A DNA stretch of 64,000 bases from Commensalibacter papalotli (GCF_947179115.1 NZ_CAMXCI010000002.1:292793-356792); one strand, 5' to 3'; positions 17,344 through 26,718 are shown, numbered from the stretch's first letter. The notes: a model not told the origin generated them from the sequence alone. Translations and numbers: made by a program.

Positions 17344-18648
17344 ATGGCAAAAAAACATATTCATATTATTGGTGGCGGGTTAGCAGGGCTGGCAGCTGCG
17401 GTTTCTTTATCTCAAAGATCTGATGCTCAGGTTATTCTATATGAAAGCAGTCCGTCTTTGGGGGGCAGAGCACGTTCTTTTTATGATGCTAATCTAGATC
17501 GTACGATCGATAATGGTAATCATCTGATTTTATCAGGCAATGACGCTGTTTTTAAATATTTAAATTTAATTGACGCAACCAATAGTTTGACTGGATCTGG
17601 GTATCCTTTATTTCCTTTCGTTGATTTAGAAGAAGGAAAACGTTGGGATTTATTATTATCAAAAGGTCGTTTTCCTTGGTGGTTATTTTTTGCCAAACAT
17701 CGCGTGCCAGATTTTAAATTTCCAGAATTGTTGGCGTTATGGAAATTATTAAAAGCGGATACTCAAAAAACTGTTGCTGATTGTTTGGTAAATGGACAGC
17801 TATCACGTCGGTTATTACAACCTTTTGCAGTTTCTGCATTAAATACGTCTTGTGATGCTGGCAGTGCTTTATTAATGGGCTCTGTGGTGCGTCAGTCTTT
17901 GATGAAAGGTGGGAAGGGATGTATTCCTTATTTTCCTAAAATAGGCCTTTCTGAAAGTTTCGTGCAGCCAGCAGTATCTTTGATTGCTTTGCAAGGTGGT
18001 ATAATTAATACTAAATCAAGGCTTTCAGAGTTACATGTCCAAGACGGTAAGATTGATTATTTTATTATGAATAATAATAAAATAGATGTGGGCCCAGAAG
18101 ATACTGTTATCCTAGCATTAAGTGCGCATGTCGCAGAGCAAATACTTGGTGCTGTGTGTCCTAAGGTTAAAGTTCCTAATCAATTTGAAAGTATATTAAA
18201 TCTACATTACGCAGTAGATCCAAATTTGCGGATTAAAGGTAGTATAGATAAAGCTAAATTTGTGGGTGTCATTGGTGGTATAAGCGAATGGATTTTTGTA
18301 AGGCCTGGTGTCATTTCAATTACGGTCAGTGCGGCTAATCGTTTTACAGGATGTCAGCATGAAAATCTTGCCTCGTTAATTTGGCAAGAAGTTTGTGAGG
18401 TTTTATCTCCTGTTATAGAAACACCTTTACCTCAAGCCATCCCTAATCATCGTTTATTATGGGAAAAAAGGGCAAGTTTTGTTGCTACAGTTGAGCAAAA
18501 TCATCGCAGGCCTTCTTGTTACACACCATATCAAAATCTATTTTTGGCGGGTGATTGGGTTGCAACGGGGCTTCCTGCAACAATTGAGGGGGCTATTCGT
18601 TCTGGGTTTGGGGCTGCTGAAGCAGTTTTTTCTTCTAAAATCGTTTAA
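17344..18648 (+). CDS. hpnE: Hydroxysqualene dehydroxylase HpnE
   Basis: This FAD-dependent amine-oxidase-like enzyme reduces hydroxysqualene to squalene. The dinucleotide-binding motif HIIGGGLAGLAAAVSL is at residues about 6-21, followed by the YESSPSLGGRARSF segment of the family. Near the end, NLFLAGDWVATGLPATIEGAIRSG is the conserved FAD C-terminal motif. The 434 residues fit the family. It lies 9 bases after hpnD and 84 bases before the shc ATG. Confidence 0.94.
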   Translation: MAKKHIHIIGGGLAGLAAAVSLSQRSDAQVILYESSPSLGGRARSFYDANLDRTIDNGNHLILSGNDAVFKYLNLIDATNSLTGSGYPLFPFVDLEEGKRWDLLLSKGRFPWWLFFAKHRVPDFKFPELLALWKLLKADTQKTVADCLVNGQLSRRLLQPFAVSALNTSCDAGSALLMGSVVRQSLMKGGKGCIPYFPKIGLSESFVQPAVSLIALQGGIINTKSRLSELHVQDGKIDYFIMNNNKIDVGPEDTVILALSAHVAEQILGAVCPKVKVPNQFESILNLHYAVDPNLRIKGSIDKAKFVGVIGGISEWIFVRPGVISITVSAANRFTGCQHENLASLIWQEVCEVLSPVIETPLPQAIPNHRLLWEKRASFVATVEQNHRRPSCYTPYQNLFLAGDWVATGLPATIEGAIRSGFGAAEAVFSSKIV

Positions 18649-18732
18649 GAATATATATGATTATAATTGTTGAAAGATGTTCATTCGCTTTCAACACTTT
18701 GTATTGAATCAATAAAAAGGAAATATTTGACT

Positions 18733-20697
18733 ATGCTGAATCATGTTGACTCTTTAGAAAAGCCAATAAAAGACGAAGCATTGGATCGTGCTATTTTGCA
18801 GGCACAAAATATCTTAGCAAATCGTCAAAACGAGGATGGACATTGGGTTTTTGAATTAGAAGCTGACGCAACAATTCCTGCAGAATATGTATTATTAGAA
18901 CATTTTCTTGATCGTATTGATACAGAATTACAAGAAAAAATAGGTGTATATTTACGTCGAATTCAAGGGGATCATGGCGGATGGCCACTTTATTATGGTG
19001 GTAAATTCGATATTTCAGCCTCTGTCAAAGCATATTTTGCATTAAAAGCGATTGGCGATGATGTTGATGCACCGCATATGATACGTGCCAGAACGGCAAT
19101 TTTGGCTCATGGTGGCGCGGAAACGGCAAATGTTTTTACACGTACTCAGTTAGCCTTGTTTGGTGAAGTCCCTTGGCATGCAACCCCTGCAATGCCTATT
19201 GAATTGATGTTAATGCCAAAATGGGCTTTATTCTCAGTCTGGAATATGTCTTACTGGTCCAGAGCAGTGATTGCACCATTGGTTTTGTTGGTTTCTTTGA
19301 AGGGTAGAGCTGTTAATCGTTATAATATTCATGTTCAAGAACTTTTTATAACACCACCTGATCAAATTAAAGAATGGATTAAAGGTCCATTTCGTTCTCA
19401 ATGGGGATATTTATTTAAATATCTTGATAAAGTTGTTCGTCCTATGGAAAAACTATTTCCTATTTTTTTACGTAAACATGCACAAAAGAAAACAGTAGAA
19501 TTTATTGAAAAACGTTTGAACGGCGAGGATGGATTGGGTGCGATTTATCCAGCAATGGCGAATTCTGTGATGGCATTTCGTTGTATGGGTATGCGTGATG
19601 ATGATCCTCGCGCAGTAATTGCCTGGAAATCAGTAAAAAAACTGATGGTTGTCAAGGATGATGAGGCATATTGCCAACCTTGTGTTTCTCCAGTTTGGGA
19701 TACAGCATTGACAGGGCATGCCATGATGGAAACGGCTTCTGGTATTCGTGCAGAAGATCGTGAAAAAACAATGGATAAGCTTGCCAAGGCATCTAAGTGG
19801 TTAAAAGAGCGTCAGATTTTGGATGTAAAGGGCGATTGGGCAATTAATTGTCCAGATGTTGCCCCTGGTGGATGGGCATTCCAATATAATAACGATTATT
19901 ATCCGGATGTTGATGATACTGCTGTTGTTGGGATGTTATTACATCGAGAAGGAAAACCAGAGCATCAAGAATCAATTGAACGTGCGCGTCATTGGATTAT
20001 TGGAATGCAAAGCTCTAATGGTGGCTGGGGTGCATTTGATATTGATAATGATAAAATGCTGTTGAATCATATACCATTCTCAGATCATGGTGCATTGCTT
20101 GACCCACCAACAGTGGATGTTGCAGCACGTTGTATTTCTTTTCTTGCGCAATTGGGACATCCAGAGGATAAGGCAGTCATTGATCGGGGAATGAATTTTT
20201 TACGTGCTGAACAAGAGAGTTTTGGTGCGTGGTTTGGTCGTTGGGGAACGAATTATATTTATGGAACCTGGTCCGCATTATGTGCTTTCAATGCGGTCGG
20301 TATTTCTAATCAAGATCCCGCGGTAAAGAAAGCTGTTGATTGGCTGCTTTGTGTTCAGCGTCCTGATGGTGGTTGGGGTGAAGGTGAAGAATCCTATGAA
20401 GGTGGTACTCCGGGACAATATCATACCAGCCTTCCTTCTCAAACAGCTTGGGCTCTGCTTGGATTAATGGCAGCAGGTCAACATAACCATCCAGCAGTAC
20501 AAAAAGGTATTCAATGGTTGATGGAAAACCAAGAGGAAGATGGGCAATGGGATGAAAAACCATATAATGCGATTGGTTTCCCAAGGGTGTTTTACCTACG
20601 TTATCATGGATATCGTCAATTTTTTCCTTTATTTGCGTTATCTCGTTTTCGTAATCTACAATCTAGTAATACTGGTAAAGTCGAGGTTGGTTTCTAA
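18733..20697 (+). CDS. shc: Squalene-hopene cyclase
   Basis: The enzyme cyclises squalene to hopene/hopanol in the membrane, the committed step to hopanoids. I start at ATG 18733 (654 residues), because AAGGAAA at about 18717-18722 fits it. An in-frame TTG at 18667 would add 22 residues. The acid motif DVDD is at 392-395, with Asp394 as the expected proton donor. Several QW repeats are visible (QNEDGHWVFE, GDHGGWPLYYG, QSSNGGWGAFD, QRPDGGWGEGEE, QEEDGQWDE). The WFGRWGTNYIYGTW segment and the late FPRVFYLRYHGYRQFFP are also typical. Its stop overlaps the hpnG ATG (TAATG). Confidence 0.97.
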   Translation: MLNHVDSLEKPIKDEALDRAILQAQNILANRQNEDGHWVFELEADATIPAEYVLLEHFLDRIDTELQEKIGVYLRRIQGDHGGWPLYYGGKFDISASVKAYFALKAIGDDVDAPHMIRARTAILAHGGAETANVFTRTQLALFGEVPWHATPAMPIELMLMPKWALFSVWNMSYWSRAVIAPLVLLVSLKGRAVNRYNIHVQELFITPPDQIKEWIKGPFRSQWGYLFKYLDKVVRPMEKLFPIFLRKHAQKKTVEFIEKRLNGEDGLGAIYPAMANSVMAFRCMGMRDDDPRAVIAWKSVKKLMVVKDDEAYCQPCVSPVWDTALTGHAMMETASGIRAEDREKTMDKLAKASKWLKERQILDVKGDWAINCPDVAPGGWAFQYNNDYYPDVDDTAVVGMLLHREGKPEHQESIERARHWIIGMQSSNGGWGAFDIDNDKMLLNHIPFSDHGALLDPPTVDVAARCISFLAQLGHPEDKAVIDRGMNFLRAEQESFGAWFGRWGTNYIYGTWSALCAFNAVGISNQDPAVKKAVDWLLCVQRPDGGWGEGEESYEGGTPGQYHTSLPSQTAWALLGLMAAGQHNHPAVQKGIQWLMENQEEDGQWDEKPYNAIGFPRVFYLRYHGYRQFFPLFALSRFRNLQSSNTGKVEVGF

Positions 20698-21359
20698 TGC
20701 AACGTATTGGTGTTTTGGTTGGAATGCAATCAGAGGCGAAGTTAGCTCGTCATTTATATCCAGCAGCTATTGAAGCAAGTGGTGCAACCAAAGAAGGTGC
20801 AAAATCTGCATTAAAGCGTTTGGTTGCAGCAAAAGTTACCTCGATTGTGTCTTTTGGTCTCGCAGCAGGATTAGATCCGTTAATTAAAGCTGGAACGATT
20901 TTACTTCCTAATGTTATTCACGTAAGGGGTAAAGATTATGTTTCGGATCCTGCTTTACGGTTAAAGCTAGGTGCCGAAAAATCCCGAATTAAAGTTGGCG
21001 CTTTATTGCACAGCGATGAGATTATTACGGCATCTGCTGAAAAGCAAAAGCTTTTTGTGCAGACGGGTTGTGTGGCTCTGGATATGGAAAGTGGTATTGT
21101 TGCGCAATATTGTGAAGATCATAAAATCCCCTTTGCAGTTTTAAGAGTTGTTTGTGATTCTGCGGCAAGGGATTTGCCTCCGTTAGCTTGTTTGGCTTTA
21201 TCTCATGACGGTAATTTAAAAATATCTCAGATGGCTAAGAGTTTACTTGTCAATCCAGCACAGATTTCTGGATTAATTAAATTAGGGGTGGATGCTGGAC
21301 TTGCCTATAGGCAATTAAATAACTTTGTTCACCAAAAAAATATGTTTGAAAGTGTTTGA
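20697..21359 (+). CDS. hpnG: Hopanoid-associated nucleosidase/phosphorylase HpnG
   Basis: HpnG is a nucleoside-phosphorylase-fold enzyme that removes adenine from adenosylhopane on the way to bacteriohopanetetrol. Its 220 residues include the opening GVLVGMQSEAKLA, the SFGLAAGLDP substrate-site segment and GCVALDMESGIVAQY, which carries the MES motif that binds ribose. The start ATG overlaps the shc stop by one base, so translation is coupled. It is the last gene of the cluster; hpnH, which makes its substrate, is not in this window. Confidence 0.92.
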   Translation: MQRIGVLVGMQSEAKLARHLYPAAIEASGATKEGAKSALKRLVAAKVTSIVSFGLAAGLDPLIKAGTILLPNVIHVRGKDYVSDPALRLKLGAEKSRIKVGALLHSDEIITASAEKQKLFVQTGCVALDMESGIVAQYCEDHKIPFAVLRVVCDSAARDLPPLACLALSHDGNLKISQMAKSLLVNPAQISGLIKLGVDAGLAYRQLNNFVHQKNMFESV

Positions 21360-21402
21360 TATTTTTAGAATATAGGCATTTATTGTTTTATTTTAAAAGA
21401 TG

Positions 21403-21456
21403 ATTGAGAATCCTGTCGTTAAATAGTGATAATTAAAATTGATAGAATTCTCAATC
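21403..21456. terminator. Long inverted repeat between hpnG and the LOG-family gene
   Basis: GATTGAGAAT (21403-21412) has an exact 10-base complement ATTCTCAATC (21447-21456) across a 34-base AT-rich loop. It lies in the 116-base gap between two convergent genes, so a two-way transcription stop is the simplest reading. The long loop and lack of a T run make this uncertain. Confidence 0.4.
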
Positions 21457-21475
21457 GATTATTTACTCAGAGAGT

Positions 21476-22036
21476 TTATTTTGCAAATAGTTCGGTCAAA
21501 CGATTTAATGTTGTTGGAATATCGTCAATAACTTCGAATAGCTCTAGCATAGAGGGGTCGGCAAACCCTTCATCAACAATAGTTTTAAGTTGATTACAAA
21601 CCGCTTCTGCCCAGTTTTGGATGTTTATAATAATAATTGGTTTTGTATGAAGATGAAGCTGTTTCCACGTTAAAATTTCAAAGAATTCATCAAAAGTTCC
21701 AATACCTCCAGGTAAACACAAAAAAGCATCAGCTTCATTATATAGGATTTCTTTACGTTGATGCATGTCTTCGGTAATAACAAGATCTTTAACGCGAGAA
21801 TGTTGTCCTTCTTTTTTTTGTAAGAATTTTGGAATAATCCCTTTTACAGCACCATTCAAATCTAATACCGTATTAGAAACTGTACCCATAATACCAACAT
21901 TTCCTCCTCCAAAAACGAGGCGGAAATTATTATGTACTAGCCCAATACCAAGATCCTTCCCCGCTTGTTCATAAGCAGGATGATTCCCTAGATGGGAACC
22001 ACAAAAAACAGTAATAGAATGCGTATATGTAGACAT
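21476..22036 (-). CDS. LOG-family nucleotide phosphoribohydrolase (TIGR00730-type)
   Basis: The 186-residue protein has the lysine-decarboxylase-like fold of the LOG family, which hydrolyses nucleoside 5'-monophosphates (cytokinin ribotides in plants, AMP in several bacteria). The signature PGGIGTFDEFFEILTWKQL is complete and VFGGGNVGIMG binds phosphate. It begins with ITVFCGSHLG. It converges on hpnG and lies 25 bases upstream of an MFS gene's stop on the same strand, with the MFS gene first. The physiological substrate in bacteria is still debated. Confidence 0.9.
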   Translation of the reverse strand: MSTYTHSITVFCGSHLGNHPAYEQAGKDLGIGLVHNNFRLVFGGGNVGIMGTVSNTVLDLNGAVKGIIPKFLQKKEGQHSRVKDLVITEDMHQRKEILYNEADAFLCLPGGIGTFDEFFEILTWKQLHLHTKPIIIINIQNWAEAVCNQLKTIVDEGFADPSMLELFEVIDDIPTTLNRLTELFAK

Positions 22037-22061
22037 TAATTTTAACTTTTTAATATTTGTT

Positions 22062-23279
22062 TTAATAAGATTGGGGAAGGTTACGATATTTTGATTGATA
22101 GTGCAAAATATAGGTTAAAATAGTTCCTGTAAGGGTAAAGACAGCTGCGCTAAGAAATAACCAATAATAACCCCAATGTAGGTGAATAAACCCTAATAAT
22201 GGTCCGGCTATAAAAAGGGCTATATCAAGAAAAAGTCCAAAACAGGCAAGTGCCGAACCGCGATTTTCTGCACCTACGGTAGAAATAGCAATAATTCCTA
22301 AAGCAGGAAAAATCAAAGAAAATCCACATCCAGTTAGGCCTGCACCGATATAGGTGCCCACAACAGAATGACTAAATGCAATTAAGCATAATCCAATCGT
22401 TTCAACGCTCAAAGAAACAATAGAAACAATATATCCTCCAAATTTATCAATAGAGCTTTTAAAGATAAAACGGATAAGGACAAAACATCCTCCAAAAAGA
22501 GAAATAGCATAAGCAGACCCATTCCACCCATTATAAACGAAATATAATGCCATAAAAGCTTGGATACTGCCAAAGCCGATGGTTCCTAGTCCCAGACCTG
22601 CACCTGTAGGTAAAACGCGCATAAAGACTTTGGCAAAAGAAAGGCGCGGGGCGGTTGATGGGTTGGGGGGAATATTTTGAAAGGTTAATGCTAGTAATGC
22701 TCCTCCTGCGGCGAGAACTGTCGTTAAAATTGCAATACTATTTAGCCCTCCCCAAAAGCCAGGAAGTTTTGTAAGAAAAATTCCCAAAGGTGCTCCGATT
22801 GCCATTCCACCATAAGAAGTGACACCATTCCAAGAAATGACTTGAGTAGCATTTTCAACACCGACACGACTAATATTCCAAAGATTGGTTCCTGTGGATG
22901 CCCAACTTTCAGAAGCGCCCATACAAAAACGTCCTAGTATAATAATTAAAAGTGCGATTAATGGCTGACTGAGGAAGAATGAAGAACCAAGTGTAAATAA
23001 TCCACCACAAGCACTGACAATAAGACCTATCACAACAGAGCTTTTAGCACCCTTGGTATCAATCCATTTACCTGCGCCTGGTCTGCTAAGGAAAGTTGCA
23101 ATATATGCAATAGAAACAGCCATCCCAGCAATGACAGAGTTATAGCCTAGTTGTTGATTAACAAATAAAGGAATAACCGCAAAAGGCATTCCAACATTGA
23201 TGTAACAAATCAAATTAAAAATAACAACAGAGAGGATTTTAAGCGTAATTTTACTGGGTTTAAGGCTATTAATAGGCAT
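22062..23279 (-). CDS. MFS transporter
   Basis: The 405-residue protein has about twelve hydrophobic helices and the MFS loop motif around SRPGAGKWIDTKGAKS between helices 2 and 3. I prefer the ATG at 23279; an upstream in-frame TTG (23294) would add only five residues, and neither has a clear ribosome site. The sequence resembles the YhhS/YfcJ-like uncharacterised group of exporters (MGASESWASTGTNLW around helix 4). The substrate cannot be assigned. It is transcribed ahead of the LOG-family gene with a 25-base gap. Confidence 0.85.
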   Translation of the reverse strand: MPINSLKPSKITLKILSVVIFNLICYINVGMPFAVIPLFVNQQLGYNSVIAGMAVSIAYIATFLSRPGAGKWIDTKGAKSSVVIGLIVSACGGLFTLGSSFFLSQPLIALLIIILGRFCMGASESWASTGTNLWNISRVGVENATQVISWNGVTSYGGMAIGAPLGIFLTKLPGFWGGLNSIAILTTVLAAGGALLALTFQNIPPNPSTAPRLSFAKVFMRVLPTGAGLGLGTIGFGSIQAFMALYFVYNGWNGSAYAISLFGGCFVLIRFIFKSSIDKFGGYIVSIVSLSVETIGLCLIAFSHSVVGTYIGAGLTGCGFSLIFPALGIIAISTVGAENRGSALACFGLFLDIALFIAGPLLGFIHLHWGYYWLFLSAAVFTLTGTILTYILHYQSKYRNLPQSY

Positions 23280-23411
23280 TTTATGGAGGCACAATTCTTC
23301 GATTTAATTATTATGTTGATTATAAAGATAGCTATAAGAGAGATTAGTTTATATTTTAAGTAAACAGCTACGATGATAAAATGATTGTGTGGATAAGGAA
23401 AGGAAATATTT

Positions 23412-24797
23412 GTGCAAACAATTTTAAGTGTTGTTGATCAAGAGCTACCCCAATCTTTGGATAAATTATTTGAAATTCTAAGAATACCCAGTGTTTCAGC
23501 TGATCCTGCTTATGTTCACGAGTGTCGAAATGCGGCGAATTGGTTTAAAAACTATTTAGAGTCTTTTAATTTTACAACTAAAATTTGTGAAACAGAAGGC
23601 CATCCTATTGTCTTAGCACAAGACCTCTCAGCAACAAATGCGCCACATATTTTATTTTATGGTCATTATGATGTGCAGCCTGTTGATCCAATTGAGTTAT
23701 GGAAGATACCCCCATTTGAGCCTTGTCTACGTAAAGATTCAGAAGGTCGTGAAATTATTCATGGCCGAGGTTCTTCTGACGATAAAGGACAGATTTTAAC
23801 ATTCCTTGAGGCTTGTCGCAGAATATACCAGCAAACAGGTCAGTTTCCTGTTCGTATTACCGTGATTTTAGAAGGTGAAGAAGAAAGTGGCGGGGAGCAT
23901 TTGCCAGGTTTTCTTGCTGAACAAAAAGCAAATCTTCATCCAGATATGGCTTTTATTTGTGATACGGATATGGCAACACCTGATGTGCCAGCCATTACCG
24001 CAATGGTGAGAGGTTTGGTGGGTGAAGAAGTCACCATTTATGCAGCTAATCGTGATTTACATTCAGGCCTCTATGGCAATGCCGCGCGTAACCCTATTCA
24101 AGTATTAGCAGAGATCATTACCTCTTTAAGAGATGATCAAGGTCGTGTAACAGTGCCAGATTTTTATGAAGGTGTTCCAGAAATACCCGTTAATATTAGG
24201 ACCAAATGGCAAGAAATTGGGAAAACGAATGACAATCTTTTGACTCCTATCGGATTAAAAGAGCCTGCAGGTGAAAAACAGTTTAATGCTATAGAGCAAA
24301 CATGGTGTCGCCCTAGTTGTGAAATCAATGGGATAAGTGGTGGTTATGAAGGTGCGGGATTTAAAACGGTTATCCCTGCCAAAGCCACAGCAAAGATTTC
24401 TTTTCGTTTGGTAGGAAAACAAGATCCAATAAAAATTAGAAAGAATTTTCGTAATTTTGTCAGCAACATTATCCCAAAAGACAGTACAGTGGAATTTGAA
24501 TCACACGGAGCCTCTCGGGCAGGAATGGTGTCTTTAGATGGTCCTGTCCTAGAAACTGTATGCAATGCTTTGAAAGATGAGTGGAATTGTGAAACAGCCA
24601 TTGTTGGTAGTGGTGGGGCTATTCCTGTTGTGAATGATTTGCAAAAAATATTTGGAATAGAATCTTTTTTGGTTGGGTTTGCAAATGTGGATGATTGTAT
24701 TCACTCCCCTAATGAAAAATATAATCTGCGTTCTTTTCACAAGGGGATACGTTCTTGGGTACGTATTTTATATGCATTACAAGAGGTAAAGTTATAA
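23412..24797 (+). CDS. M20-family dipeptidase/metallopeptidase
   Basis: This is a dizinc peptidase of the M20 (CNDP-like) family with 461 residues. The metal-site motifs are complete: FYGHYDVQP (His85, Asp87), HGRGSSDDKG (Asp123/124), LEGEEESGG (Glu cluster 154-158), CDTDMA and a late CIHSPNEKYN histidine. The central dimerisation domain begins near ANRDLHSGLYG. It probably hydrolyses small peptides in the cytoplasm, as no signal peptide is seen. The start is GTG with AGGAAA just upstream. Its 3' end overlaps the convergent MTHFR-like gene by 6 bases. Confidence 0.9.
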   Translation: MQTILSVVDQELPQSLDKLFEILRIPSVSADPAYVHECRNAANWFKNYLESFNFTTKICETEGHPIVLAQDLSATNAPHILFYGHYDVQPVDPIELWKIPPFEPCLRKDSEGREIIHGRGSSDDKGQILTFLEACRRIYQQTGQFPVRITVILEGEEESGGEHLPGFLAEQKANLHPDMAFICDTDMATPDVPAITAMVRGLVGEEVTIYAANRDLHSGLYGNAARNPIQVLAEIITSLRDDQGRVTVPDFYEGVPEIPVNIRTKWQEIGKTNDNLLTPIGLKEPAGEKQFNAIEQTWCRPSCEINGISGGYEGAGFKTVIPAKATAKISFRLVGKQDPIKIRKNFRNFVSNIIPKDSTVEFESHGASRAGMVSLDGPVLETVCNALKDEWNCETAIVGSGGAIPVVNDLQKIFGIESFLVGFANVDDCIHSPNEKYNLRSFHKGIRSWVRILYALQEVKL

Positions 24798-25535
24798 CAA
24801 TACGTCTAATAAAGGAGGTAAGTATTTTTCAAGCTTAACGCGTAAAGGCATTAAATAGGTGTGATTGTTTGTTTGTTTAATGAGGGTTAATGCGCGTTTA
24901 GCAAAAGCAATATTAGCTTCTAAGGTTGGTTCAAAACGATGAGGAAAAATGACACGATTAGTGACTTCCCAATAAGATTTCGATTTTGGACCAACGACTG
25001 GAGATAACCCCCAGAAAACAGTTTTTTCGTGTAGCCAATCCATACAGAGTTCCAGCAATTTTTCATCAAAGATAGGTTGTGTAAAAAAACCTGTTGCTCC
25101 CGAAGCTTCTTTCGATTCAATATATTCCAGCTCTTCTTTGGGAGAACGGCGATAAGGATCAAAAGCTGCATATAAAGTTAAGTGTGGCAGTTCTTTTTTA
25201 TAACGGCGTAAAATCGTTTCTGTAGTATTGGGATAAGTAACTTTATGTAAATCAGCTGGTGGATCTCCTTGAATAATCAAAATTTCTTTAAGGTCGTTTT
25301 GATTATGTCCAGGTAACGGGGCATCAGGATTAATATCAATGGCTCTGATATGAGGAATAGTATTAGGGTATAAGGGTGCTGTAATATCGAAAGCTTCCCA
25401 ACTTCGCAAAGGAAAACGCATTAAATCAGGAATATTAATCGTATCAGCAACGGGGAAGTATTGTTTGATTAATTGGGTATCGATCAAAAGGCTTTCATTG
25501 TCCCGAGGGATTAATTCAATTGAAATGCGTGTCAT
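24792..25535 (-). CDS. Methylenetetrahydrofolate reductase-like protein
   Basis: The 247-residue protein looks like a compact MTHFR barrel. EILIIQGDPP matches the family's LRGDP flavin/folate segment, YAAFDPYRRSPKEELEYIESKEASGATGFFTQPIFD matches the 'L..K..aGA.f.iTQ.fFd' pattern, and ISIELIPRD resembles the N-terminal SFE(F/L)FPP strand. Standard MetF is about 290-300 residues, so this is short and lacks parts of the C-terminal helices. It may be a divergent or alternative-substrate member, as is common in alphaproteobacteria, and activity should not be presumed. AAAGGAT is a good ribosome site. Confidence 0.75.
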   Translation of the reverse strand: MTRISIELIPRDNESLLIDTQLIKQYFPVADTINIPDLMRFPLRSWEAFDITAPLYPNTIPHIRAIDINPDAPLPGHNQNDLKEILIIQGDPPADLHKVTYPNTTETILRRYKKELPHLTLYAAFDPYRRSPKEELEYIESKEASGATGFFTQPIFDEKLLELCMDWLHEKTVFWGLSPVVGPKSKSYWEVTNRVIFPHRFEPTLEANIAFAKRALTLIKQTNNHTYLMPLRVKLEKYLPPLLDVLL

Positions 25536-25654
25536 TTTTTATCCTTTATTGTTTGATTTATAGTATAAAGGTTTGATAATGACTGCAAGCCACCTTGATT
25601 AAGTTTATTTTTTATTACTAATGATGATAAAGAGTATTGAAATAGGTTTTTATT

Positions 25655-26158
25655 ATGGTTTCCCCATATCTTCATTGTATGATGATGGTTTCATCATTTC
25701 ATCACTTACCCCCTAATGTTTTACCTTCCATACAACAAGTGGAAGGGGGGCGTCCTAATCTGGTTTCCGAGAATAAAAATGGAACTCAAGATCTGGGGGT
25801 AATGCAAATTAATACAAGATGGATAGAACCACTAAAGCGTACCACAGGGGAAACTGGTGCGACAATTTATAAAAGATTGAAAGAAGATACCTGTTATAAT
25901 ATTGCAGTGGCAGGTGCTATTATGAAGTTGTATCTTCGTGAAACAAATGGGGATATGATGCAGGCTATTGGAAATTACCATTCTCATACTCCGTATTTAA
26001 ATAATCAATACCAATTAAAAATTATTAAGGCATCCTACCAAACAAACGCTTCAGCTGTTTCTTTGGGTAATCATCTATCGCCTTATCAAAGACGCTTATT
26101 AAAAGCTAAACAAAAATCAAACAAACATTATAATCGGAAGATAAAAAAACGATCATAA
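25655..26158 (+). CDS. Small lytic transglycosylase-like protein
   Basis: The 167-residue protein carries the SLT/VirB1-like core. QQVEGGRPN provides the probable catalytic Glu, KNGTQDLGVMQINTRWI is the classical substrate motif, and AIGNYHSHTP is the tail motif seen in IagB/VirB1 relatives. No good signal peptide is visible; the N-terminus is PYLHCMMMVSSFHHLPPNVLPSI, so export is unclear. The C-terminus is very basic (KAKQKSNKHYNRKIKKRS). It converges on the repeat-containing gene downstream. It could be an envelope-assembly enzyme or a remnant of a secretion cluster, none of which is nearby. Confidence 0.75.
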   Translation: MVSPYLHCMMMVSSFHHLPPNVLPSIQQVEGGRPNLVSENKNGTQDLGVMQINTRWIEPLKRTTGETGATIYKRLKEDTCYNIAVAGAIMKLYLRETNGDMMQAIGNYHSHTPYLNNQYQLKIIKASYQTNASAVSLGNHLSPYQRRLLKAKQKSNKHYNRKIKKRS

Positions 26159-26168
26159 TGTTTGTTTG
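26118..26168. terminator. 14-bp inverted repeat at convergent gene ends
   Basis: CAAACAAACATTAT (26118-26131) and ATAATGTTTGTTTG (26155-26168) are exact complements over a 23-base loop. They span the stop of the transglycosylase gene and lie just past the stop of the convergent gene. A two-way terminator is likely; the loop is longer than usual and no tight T run follows. Confidence 0.5.
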
Positions 26169-26181
26169 GTTGTAATAATTG

Positions 26182-26718
26182 TTAAACTTTTATTGCTTTT
26201 TTTCTTTTTTGAGCAAGAGCAGCAGCTTTGGTCTGAGGAGCGGGTTTTCTAACTGACTTTTTACTTGTTTCGGTTTTAGGTTTGGCTTCTTTTTTAATAA
26301 TTTCTTTTAGATCAGGGGCAACCAATTCCTCTTTTGTGCTTTCAATATCTTGTGAAAGTTCAGTTTCTGAATATTCTTCTTCAACTAACTCAGTTTCAAG
26401 ATCTTTATTTTCGTCTTGAAGAAAGATATCAAATATAATAGCGGGTTGAGGCGGTTGATGAGAAGGACGAGGTAATCTTCCTTCTGAAGCGCCATACAGA
26501 ATATAATGGACAAAAGGATTTAAATGGCATGATACAATATCAGGATAAGTTGTTAAATAAAAATCAGTATCAAAAAAACGATTAGGATTACGCCTTTCTT
26601 TATATCCAAAGGCCAGATAATGTTCTAAAGGGTCACAATTGGCTGCTGCTACATCTTGGTAAGTGGCTAAATACCAAGCAGAGTCAAATAAAAGAGAGAG
26701 AGTTTCAATTTCAGACAT
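26182..26718 (-). CDS. Protein with two FD-YL-DP-HYL repeats and a basic tail
   Basis: The 178-residue protein starts with two tandem repeats of about 45 residues. Each has the form FD..(W/F)YL.TY.D(V/I)....(D/N)P..HY(L/I)..G..E(R)R.P (about 11-50 and 48-95). The same repeat appears in long glycosyltransferases and surface proteins of Acetobacteraceae and other alphaproteobacteria, where its function is not established. The second half is acidic (about 100-150) and then Lys/Ala/Pro-rich (KPKTETSKKSVRKPAP...KKAIKV), so it is probably disordered and may bind nucleic acid or membrane. No enzymatic domain is present, and no signal peptide is seen. Confidence 0.65.
   Translation of the reverse strand: MSEIETLSLLFDSAWYLATYQDVAAANCDPLEHYLAFGYKERRNPNRFFDTDFYLTTYPDIVSCHLNPFVHYILYGASEGRLPRPSHQPPQPAIIFDIFLQDENKDLETELVEEEYSETELSQDIESTKEELVAPDLKEIIKKEAKPKTETSKKSVRKPAPQTKAAALAQKRKKAIKV

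Noticed and set aside
18667..18732. TTG start for squalene-hopene cyclase
   Set aside because: AAGGAAA before the ATG at 18733 and the usual cyclase length favour the later start.
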